A DNA stretch of 33,185 nucleotides. It comes from Alphaproteobacteria bacterium. GTDB taxonomy: Bacteria > Pseudomonadota > Alphaproteobacteria > Micropepsales > Micropepsaceae. Positions 1-6,788 of this stretch are shown piece after piece. The position numbers and the translations under genes were made by a program. A model generated the notes under the pieces. The model did not search any database. It was given only the letters and a program-made list of their open reading frames with translations, and was not told the DNA's origin. Positions within the stretch are counted from its first letter, which is position 1, and each line of letters starts with the position of its first letter. Location of the stretch: positions 22,733-55,917 of the forward strand of contig JAHFQC010000024.1 of the NCBI GenBank assembly GCA_023259375.1. The letters are read 5' to 3'.

Positions 1-2601
1 ACCCCATAGCAATCCCAAAATTCGAGCTTTCCGCTTTATGTTCGCGCCACCGCTGCCAATCAAGGCCTCAATTGCCCCGTAGAGTCTGCTAATCGGCGTA
101 ACTTCCTGCTCTTTTACCGACGACAAGAGAAACGCCGCCCATCTTAGGACAAGATCGCACAGCTCCTCGTCAAGGTTCAGATCGCTGTCATCAACGGGGC
201 AACGCAGGCGAATTCTCAGAATTTCAGCAAAGAATAATTGTTTGCGATCCAGACCTCGTGAGGAGCTAGACAAGAGGCTTGAAATTTTTCCTTGCAGTGC
301 ACTGACATCCCGATAGCTTGTTTGGAGGATGCTCTCGCGCCTGTTTGTGCTCGCTCTAACATCAAGCAAAAAATCCGCATAAAATAGCGCAATATTTGTA
401 GCGTCCGGAGATAATTTGTTTGCGGCGTCAAACAGACGATCACATGTAGCTTCAAAGCCTTTGCTATCGTTTATAAGGACTGCCAAGTTAGACAGGCTCA
501 CTGCACTATCCGTATCAAAGAAAGGCATGTGGGCGTTCAAGAACGTTGCCACATAGGCAGCAACGGCTTCCGCAACCCCGCCTCTGCCACTGCGGTATGC
601 CTCTAACGTTATATCCTGGAAGCTCGACACCTGTGCAGCTACCGAGTTTCCGTTCGGTTTCCGGTGGAATATGCTCTCCACCCAGGTCACAAACTTTGGA
701 TCACCAACGCTCAGCAACACATTCGATGGAGTAGGGGGGGCTGCATTATCGCCGATTGCCACCCGTTCCAACCCGACTGGCTGATTAACCGTCTCCCTCG
801 CTGTCGCCGCCAATAACTTCAGCAGCAAAACGCATTCATCATGCTGTCTCGGCCAAGCCTTTGCCAAACCGTCGAGCGGCAGAGTAACCGATGCTCGGCA
901 AGTCGCTTCCAATTGCCCATAAAACAGCTTCAAGGCGAGTCCAGATACAGTCTGGTTGCTCCCTCCACGCGGCGTAGCCGCCAGGGCACTCTGCGCCGCA
1001 GCGCAGATGAACCTGAACAGTTCCGGTTCGTTATCGCGCATATTCTTAAAAGGGCGGAATATCTGCTGTAACAGCGCTTCCGCAGGCCTCATCTGCATCG
1101 GCAGTGTCTCGCTCAAACAGGTTCGAAGATAGAATTTGAGTTGGCGAGGCGTAAGCGCGCCTCCGAGATCTCGGTGAGGCGGCTTTAAGCGTAATAAACG
1201 CATCTTGGGATCGATATCGGCCAAATCATGAAGTGCGCGGCCAATCAAAGTCAATTTCTGCAGCAGCGTTTTGCTGTATTCGGCGTTTGTGTCCGTCTTG
1301 GAAATGTTTTCGTCCGCCTGATTTTTCCCAAAATTGTGCTTACGTTCTTGATCGCAGTTCTCCTCCGTGGCCGAATGGTTTATCGCATGATCGTCTGGGT
1401 CATTAGATTGTGGCTCTAGGGGAACCTCTTCGGGAGGCGGCTCAGTTGCATCGGGCGCCGGTGGGCGGGAGATTTCTGACTGTGCTTCTATGAGCACAGG
1501 CTCGTCCAAGTTGCGGCAGAGACTCGTGAAAAGATATTCGGCCAATATTGGGGAAGCGTTGTCTCCGTGATAGGTGGACAAAATTGGCTCAGCTCCTCCT
1601 TTGTGGTCGCGCGATTTTTCGAGAATCTCTGCCAGAGGCATACCCAGGAGATAGTCTTGTGGCGGGGTGACATTTTGTTTTGGTGGACACGATAAGTCTG
1701 AAATAGTGACTATTTCGTCCAGGTACTTTTCCAGAGACGAATTGGCGGTAACGTAGATATTTCCATTGTCATCAACGCCATTGGAGCCCATCCATCTTTC
1801 AACTCCGCGCTCCATAAGTGCGCGATCGCAAGCGATGACAAAGCGCACAGATTTTGCGCTGCGAAATCGCAATAGGAGGCGGATCAATGCTTCCGGAACG
1901 TGCAGGTGGCACCGGTCAACATCATCCAAGTACACAACCAGCATTCTTCCGATTTTATCCGGCGCGCTCTGGTCCCATCCCAATGCGTAATCAATGTATT
2001 CTTCCAGATTGCTCGATCGATAATTTCGGGACACAACTGATCCAGATTCTGCCATTCGACATGGCCGTGGCGGCTCTCTCTCGGGCGGCGCGCTTCTCGC
2101 GCTACTTTCTTCGTTAAATCGCCATAAATCGTCGAGACGAGTTTGCAACTCCATGCAAACTTTGGGATCGAGTTCAATGCGTGGCCCTGCGGGCGGTTCC
2201 GCATTGTCGTTACGCGCGTGTCCGCAAAGCCTCTCTATAATGGCTGAGATGACCGCGACGTCTGCGGGAATAGCTTGGTTACTCGTAATCTGTGGCATGC
2301 TGAGCCACAGATTCAAAAGTGTGACGTCATTTTGATCTTCTAATTGCGGCTTTATGCTGCTTTTTATGCTGTTCTGCAGGGCCTTAAGAAAACTCGTTTT
2401 TCCTACACCGTACCGCCCGCATACCAAAATGCTGGCCATGCCATTTTCTCGAAGCAAGACACTCTTCATCTTCTGCAGGATTGATGGCTGTCCGTTCTCG
2501 TCAGAGCCCCAGTGGAGGGTCCATAACAAATTATCGGATATCGGGGTTTCTGCGAGAAGCTGCGCGGTTCTCTCAAAAGCTGTTACATTTTCTTCGGTCA
2601 T
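1..2601 (-). CDS. KAP-family P-loop NTPase, partial (C-terminus beyond window)
   Basis: The frame is open from an ATG at 2601 to the left edge (867 codons, no stop), so the C-terminus is missing. Walker A is GRYGVGKTS at residues 62-70. Walker B is LDDVDRC at 225-231, the form typical of KAP NTPases (VxxIDDLDRC). It is followed by FVIACDR at 254-260 and LEKYLDEI near 290-297, which match the KAP segments around the 'DR' and 'YLEKI' positions. Between Walker A and B I see no strongly hydrophobic stretch, so this looks like a soluble member without the transmembrane insert seen in many KAP proteins. Residues about 375-420 are a Pro/Glu/Asp-rich low-complexity linker, and the rest resembles nothing I recognise. 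No clear Shine-Dalgarno precedes the ATG, but an in-frame stop lies 27 bases upstream and there is no other good start. KAP proteins are known as sporadically distributed ATPases, some linked to phage exclusion; the role here is unknown. Confidence 0.88.
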   Translation of the reverse strand, partial: MTEENVTAFERTAQLLAETPISDNLLWTLHWGSDENGQPSILQKMKSVLLRENGMASILVCGRYGVGKTSFLKALQNSIKSSIKPQLEDQNDVTLLNLWLSMPQITSNQAIPADVAVISAIIERLCGHARNDNAEPPAGPRIELDPKVCMELQTRLDDLWRFNEESSARSAPPEREPPRPCRMAESGSVVSRNYRSSNLEEYIDYALGWDQSAPDKIGRMLVVYLDDVDRCHLHVPEALIRLLLRFRSAKSVRFVIACDRALMERGVERWMGSNGVDDNGNIYVTANSSLEKYLDEIVTISDLSCPPKQNVTPPQDYLLGMPLAEILEKSRDHKGGAEPILSTYHGDNASPILAEYLFTSLCRNLDEPVLIEAQSEISRPPAPDATEPPPEEVPLEPQSNDPDDHAINHSATEENCDQERKHNFGKNQADENISKTDTNAEYSKTLLQKLTLIGRALHDLADIDPKMRLLRLKPPHRDLGGALTPRQLKFYLRTCLSETLPMQMRPAEALLQQIFRPFKNMRDNEPELFRFICAAAQSALAATPRGGSNQTVSGLALKLFYGQLEATCRASVTLPLDGLAKAWPRQHDECVLLLKLLAATARETVNQPVGLERVAIGDNAAPPTPSNVLLSVGDPKFVTWVESIFHRKPNGNSVAAQVSSFQDITLEAYRSGRGGVAEAVAAYVATFLNAHMPFFDTDSAVSLSNLAVLINDSKGFEATCDRLFDAANKLSPDATNIALFYADFLLDVRASTNRRESILQTSYRDVSALQGKISSLLSSSSRGLDRKQLFFAEILRIRLRCPVDDSDLNLDEELCDLVLRWAAFLLSSVKEQEVTPISRLYGAIEALIGSGGANIKRKARILGLLWG

Positions 2602-3259
2602 GAAACACCGCCGCTCTGATCGCTGCCGTCAGCGCCCGCTGTGCCGGCTGAGCTAAATTATTCCGGTCGATATATGAGCATAATAAGCGACGGCAAATAC
2701 CAATGCTGATCAGTTATCAAACGAGAAGTATTCGCACTTCGTATTAGCGCGTATCTGACGGAAAAATCATTGTCTCCACTTCCCTGTATTTCAACTTAAA
2801 ATTGGGTGCGGTGAAGAGTGTGCGTCAACACGCCGGACCTTGAATATTTCCTTTGGTGCTCCATTCAACGTGGAGCGGAGCAATTTGCCGTGTGCGAAAA
2901 TGTTTGCGCGGTATCAGTTATGTCATCACGGTGATCATACGAATGGCGTCGGCTGAGGGGCGGGAGAGATATGCCGCCGTGAGCGCTGCAATCCTCGCGA
3001 GGAGCCCCGCATCGACAAAGTATTAGCGCTGCTTCAATCGTATCTTCAGCGATCGTCACGGCCGGTGAGAGACTACTGCGTCGGCCAGATATTCGCGGGT
3101 TCGCATCGAACGATGCCTCTACATCGACATTATTCAAGTCGTAAATTGAGCAGCTATCTGAAATCCGCGCGCGAAGGCGCCATCAGCAGGCGCGGTTGAT
3201 AAAGGTGGAGCGGATCGAACGCAGCACCGTCTTCTGTTATAGCGTTTTATGCCTTGGTC
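2602..3259. other. Gene-free stretch upstream of the KAP ATPase gene
   Basis: I find no convincing gene here. The longest open frames are about 90 codons, are interrupted in the neighbouring frames and resemble no family I know. The left part (about 2650-2830) is AT-rich and probably holds the promoter of the minus-strand ATPase gene, although I cannot point to clear -35/-10 boxes. The right part looks like decayed coding DNA. Confidence 0.5.
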
Positions 3260-3535
3260 TTATCGGTAGCGGCGAGCGGCAATATGCGCCCCGCCTTCGG
3301 TCTTAGTTATCTCGGCTAAGACCTCCTCCGACGTTGCCGCTGGCGATACTCCGGGCAATCACTCGATCAGCAATGCACGTTCCTACTCGGCTTGACCACG
3401 TTGAACCTTCCTGGTGTTCAAAGCTTCGCGAACGACTTTGCTGGCTCGGGCATAGTCGTCGGGCTCGAAGGTTCGGCCGATCTCGGTAACTCTTCACGAT
3501 AGGCGGATATTGTAGCGAATTGTATCGCCCTCCAT
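3260..3535 (-). pseudogene. Decayed ParD/CopG-like antitoxin remnant
   Basis: Read on the minus strand from the ATG at 3535, one frame gives a ParD-like sequence broken by in-frame stops at codons 14, 51 and 59 before a final stop at codon 92. The N-terminal strand region (RYNIRLS, residues 7-13) and the helix RASKVVREAL (30-39) resemble the ribbon-helix-helix antitoxin pattern in which 'ASEVVREAL' is typical. Sequence after the stops stays in the same frame and still looks protein-like, with SEEVLAEI at 69-76, which points to loss by point mutation. I cannot recognise a ParE toxin downstream. The assignment rests on one short motif, so it is tentative. Confidence 0.4.
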
Positions 3536-4271
3536 GAGCCATCAGGGCTGCCAGCGTGGCGCGGGTTGGGCTGCCCAAGGCACATAGGCAGACCGGCTCG
3601 CGCCGGCAAGAGACGACGAAATTCTGAGCAAATTTGGCGGCGGGAAGAATTCAAAAAGCGTACCCGTCTTTGTTTGCCGAATGTTAGGCCAGATTCATGG
3701 GGCCCCGCCGACCGCGGACATCGCCACTGACGTTTCCATAGAGAATATTCTGTTGGGCTTTTTTGTTGGCTGTGAGGTTTTCCACACTGAGAATGTCCAC
3801 TAATATCAATTTCTTAGCTGAAATCGGCGATTCCGCCCCTGGCACCAGTCAAACAATCTAACAATATCAAAATACTTATTGGTGAGGCGGCTAGAGCGTT
3901 TGTGCGCTCGCCGGTTTTTTGCATCAGACGCGCATCTGAATCGACTTCGACGCGATATTGTCCGCAGGCTGCCGTCGCGTACGGCGCAGCCCACGGTGCG
4001 CTCACCATGTCGCCCCCCGGCGACACCTCGATGGTCAATTACAAGGAAGTCGAAGTCGCCATGAACGGCAAAGGCGCCCGCGTTTTTCACAACGCGTCCG
4101 ACCGATTTGCACCGCATGACATCCGGTTGGCATCATTTTCGCCGGGTTATCGGTTCCGGCTGCTAGGTTAGCCGCATCGATGGCAAGCCGGCGAGATTTG
4201 CCACAAACGGGAAATGACGCCGCCAGACTGGGAGCGCGGGCACGCCATGGCCGCGCCAACGAAGGATAACG
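3536..4271. other. Gene-poor stretch before the deacetylase gene
   Basis: No gene I can identify. A plus-strand frame of 89 codons at 3902-4171 is the only one with a protein-like central part (around SPPGDTSMVNYKEVEV, encoded near 4011-4060), but it has no plausible ribosome binding site and could be the 3' remnant of a lost gene. The stretch near 3720-3890 is AT-rich compared with its flanks. No terminal repeats of an insertion sequence were found by eye. Confidence 0.4.
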
Positions 4272-5042
4272 ATGCGTGTCGGATCAGTTTTGCTGGCGGC
4301 GGCACTCCTGGCGGCTCCGGCTGATGCCGGGTCTTGGCCTGATGGCAAACACGCGGCTGTGGTGCTGACCTACGACGATGCGCTTGTCTCGCAACTCGAC
4401 ATCGCGATACCGGCGCTCGACGCGGCGGCCCTGAAGGGGACGTTTTTCCTGATCGGAAGCAACATTGCTCCGCAGCAGATTGCACGCTGGCGGGCTGTGG
4501 CGGCCGAGGGGCATGAGCTCGGCAATCACACGGTTCGCCATGCCTGTCCGCATGCCAGTTATCCGCCGGCGAAAGCGATCGACACCAGCGAAGCCTACGA
4601 TGTCGATACCATGCTGACGGAAATTCGGACGATGAACACCATGCTTGCTGCGATCGATGGCAAGCCGCAGCACAGCTTTGCCACGCCTTGCGGCCAGCAC
4701 CTGGCCGGCGGAGCGGACTATCTGCCGGCGCTGCGTGCCGGAGGATTGGTGCGTTACACGCGTGCTGCCGACCCGGTCGCCGGTCCACTGGATCCGATGA
4801 ATGTTCCCGCCAGCTTTTTCAATGCGAGCGCAACCGGAGCCGATCTGATCGCCGCCGTTCAACATGCCGAACACACGGGCGGGATGCTGGTATTCGGATT
4901 CCATGGTGTGGGAGGCGATTATCTGTCCGTATCCGCTGAGGCGCACGCGCAGCTTCTCGCCTATCTTAAGGAGCATTCCGATACCATTTGGGTTGCGCCG
5001 TTTTCGACAGTGATGGATTACGCCACCAGCCATCGGCGTTGA
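4272..5042 (+). CDS. Secreted polysaccharide deacetylase (NodB domain)
   Basis: This 256-residue protein begins with a signal peptide (hydrophobic residues 5-16, likely cleavage near ADA-G at 19-20). The NodB metal-site motifs are present: TYDD at 33-36 (D35, D36) and H86-x3-H90 in NHTVRH, followed by a late FHG (H211) close to the C-terminus. The family removes N- or O-acetyl groups from polysaccharides such as chitin oligomers, peptidoglycan or xylan, using a divalent metal; the substrate here is not readable from sequence. The start is supported by AAGGA about seven bases upstream. It lies 230 bp before the LacI regulator on the same strand, so it could belong to the neighbouring glycan locus, but no shared signal was seen. 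Confidence 0.85.
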   Translation: MRVGSVLLAAALLAAPADAGSWPDGKHAAVVLTYDDALVSQLDIAIPALDAAALKGTFFLIGSNIAPQQIARWRAVAAEGHELGNHTVRHACPHASYPPAKAIDTSEAYDVDTMLTEIRTMNTMLAAIDGKPQHSFATPCGQHLAGGADYLPALRAGGLVRYTRAADPVAGPLDPMNVPASFFNASATGADLIAAVQHAEHTGGMLVFGFHGVGGDYLSVSAEAHAQLLAYLKEHSDTIWVAPFSTVMDYATSHRR

Positions 5043-5275
5043 TCGGGAAATCGGCCGGTTCTCGCGGGGGCTATGTCAGCGTTGCGCAGAATGTGCGGCG
5101 CTCATAGTTTGGACTACGGCCGGACCGCCGCGATTGTATCATCCCCTTCTCCGGGGCCGGCAATCTCAAGCTGCAGCGTCCTGCGCCACATCCCGTCCGG
5201 CGCGACCTTAGCAAAGCGGCTTGCTCGCCACCGGGTTATGGGCGTAATTCCTTATACGGACAAGGATGCGCTCGG

Positions 5276-6328
5276 ATGCCAACGATCAAGGATGTCGCCG
5301 AACGGGCGGGGGTAGGGGTCGCCACTGTGTCCCGCGTGATATCGGGCAGAGGCTTCGTCTCCCTGAGCACGACCAAGCGGGTCCAAAAGGCGATCGATGC
5401 GCTGGGCTACCGTCCGTCGCCGACCGCCCGCAAATTGCAGGCCGGCATGTCGCAAACCGTCGGCGTTTTCCTGCCCGTCATCCGCGGTTCGTTCTATGCG
5501 CCGATCCTGCACAACCTCTACACGGTTCTGCAGGGCAGGGGGCGCCATATGGTCGTGGCGTTCGGAAAAACCATTGAAAATGAACGGCAGGAGGCCCTGG
5601 AAGGGGTTCAGTTCCTGATCGATCACGGCTGCGATGGGCTGATCCTGATGGCGACCGCGCTGCACCTGAGCGACATCGACCATCTGCTCGGCCTGCAGCC
5701 GCACATGGTGCTGCTCAATCGGCGCTTCAAGCAGTATGACGAGATGTGCTTCTGTCCCGACCACGAGGCGGCTGGCGCGGTCGCTGCGCGCGCCTTGTGG
5801 CAGTTGGGGCACCGCCGTATCGCCACCATCGAAGGTCCGGAAGTCTCGGCCGACAACGTGTTGCGTATGCGCGGCTTCTACAACGAATTGGCCGCATTGG
5901 GGGCCGATATCGGCAAGTTGCCGCGCTTTTACGGCGATTTCCGCCCCCGCGGCGGTGAGGCCGGAGCGCGGGCCCTGATGAACGGAAAGGCGCGTTTCAC
6001 CGCGCTGTTTTGCGCCAACGACGAAATGGCCTTCGGCGCGTTGTCATACCTCAATCGTGCGGGTGTGGCGGTGCCGGAGAACATCTCCGTGATGGGCTAC
6101 GACGGCCTGGAGATCACGACCTACACCTCGCCCGCACTGACGACCGTAGGAATTCCCTGGCCTGGTATCGTCCTCAGTGCCGTCAATTATCTGCTCAACA
6201 ACTGCTACGGCACCAAACTGCCGGTCGAGCGCAATCTGCCGGCTTCGATCCTGTGGCGCGAGTCCGTTGCGGTCATCGCTGCGGGAAAGAAAAAGCAGAT
6301 CCCCGCCTCCCTGGCGAAGAGTTCCTGA
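5276..6328 (+). CDS. LacI-family transcriptional regulator
   Basis: This 350-residue protein has the complete LacI architecture. The N-terminal helix-turn-helix with hinge helix occupies residues 2-60 (IKDVAERAGVGVATVSRVIS, then the YRPSPTARKL segment), followed by a periplasmic-binding-protein-like effector domain (VGVFLP near residue 62 onward, with the late MGYDGLE segment). The length is normal for the family. The start has AAGGA about eight bases upstream. It sits directly before the TonB-dependent receptor gene, separated by 460 bp that contain a perfect LacI-style palindrome. The likely role is repression of the receptor/symporter/GH17 genes until a beta-glucan-derived sugar binds; the effector is inferred from neighbours only. 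Confidence 0.93.
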   Translation: MPTIKDVAERAGVGVATVSRVISGRGFVSLSTTKRVQKAIDALGYRPSPTARKLQAGMSQTVGVFLPVIRGSFYAPILHNLYTVLQGRGRHMVVAFGKTIENERQEALEGVQFLIDHGCDGLILMATALHLSDIDHLLGLQPHMVLLNRRFKQYDEMCFCPDHEAAGAVAARALWQLGHRRIATIEGPEVSADNVLRMRGFYNELAALGADIGKLPRFYGDFRPRGGEAGARALMNGKARFTALFCANDEMAFGALSYLNRAGVAVPENISVMGYDGLEITTYTSPALTTVGIPWPGIVLSAVNYLLNNCYGTKLPVERNLPASILWRESVAVIAAGKKKQIPASLAKSS

Positions 6329-6428
6329 TCGCCACTTCGTGATTCTGATTCACGCCTGGAAGGGCCTCGCGCCCTATCCACTGACACGGGTGTCCGGTCT
6401 TTGGCGGGCGTTTTCCATCCTCCTAAAT

Positions 6429-6442
6429 TGATAACGCTACCG
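6429..6442. promoter_or_regulatory. Candidate secondary LacI-type site (TGATAACGCTACCG)
   Basis: The 14-mer has the central CG and TGRTARCG-like left arm common in LacI-family operators, but the right arm is imperfect. The ten bases TTGATAACGC (6428-6437) recur exactly as their reverse complement at 6554-6563. Confidence 0.3.
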
Positions 6443-6517
6443 TTCGCGAAACTGCTTCGCCTACATACGGATAAGCGGCGCTATCTTATGGAAAGGCTTC
6501 CACAATTTTCTCTGTTC

Positions 6518-6523
6518 TATAAT
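6518..6523 (+). promoter_or_regulatory. Possible -10 box TATAAT
   Basis: An exact TATAAT lies 265 bases upstream of the receptor start in an AT-rich patch. The matching -35 is poor, so this is a weak promoter call. It would give a long leader containing the 20-bp palindrome. Confidence 0.25.
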
Positions 6524-6546
6524 TGTTAAAAAACGAATGTCATGAA

Positions 6547-6564
6547 ATTGTGTGCGTTATCAAT
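6547..6564. promoter_or_regulatory. Candidate partial LacI-type site
   Basis: ATTG and CAAT form perfect 4-base outer arms around a central CG in this 18-mer. Its right half is the reverse complement of the half-site at 6428-6437. It is much weaker than the palindrome at 6594. Confidence 0.25.
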
Positions 6565-6593
6565 GTGATATTTGGACAACAGATTTTGGCCAG

Positions 6594-6613
6594 ACATGGA
6601 ATCGATTCCATGT
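6594..6613. promoter_or_regulatory. 20-bp perfect palindrome, probable LacI operator
   Basis: ACATGGAATCGATTCCATGT is its own reverse complement over all 20 bases. Its core TGGAATCGATTCCA has the central CG and TGnnAnCGnTnnCA spacing expected of LacI-family operators. It lies between the LacI regulator gene and the receptor gene, 175 bases before the receptor start. Confidence 0.65.
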
Positions 6614-6788
6614 TTTGATTGACTTGCCCCTTTTGGAGCCATTAGCTGGCCGCCGATGACATGGGCTCGGAGGCTGCAACAGCGCAGCCGGTGGGGATCG
6701 GCTGACGGCGGGCGTCGGTCTTCAAGAGCGATCATTCAGCGTCGCCGCAGAAAAGGCAGCATCGACTGCCAAGGGGAGGTTACGAAAC

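Noticed and set aside
2865..3137. 90-codon minus-strand frame
   Set aside because: No family resemblance and no ribosome site in a region with many broken frames.
3894..3920. GAGCG/CGCTC stem followed by TTTTTT, possible plus-strand terminator
   Set aside because: The stem is only five base pairs with a poor outer extension, and there is no gene upstream for it to serve.
3902..4171. 89-codon plus-strand frame with a protein-like middle
   Set aside because: No ribosome site, no recognisable family and an implausible N-terminus; reported only as a possible remnant.
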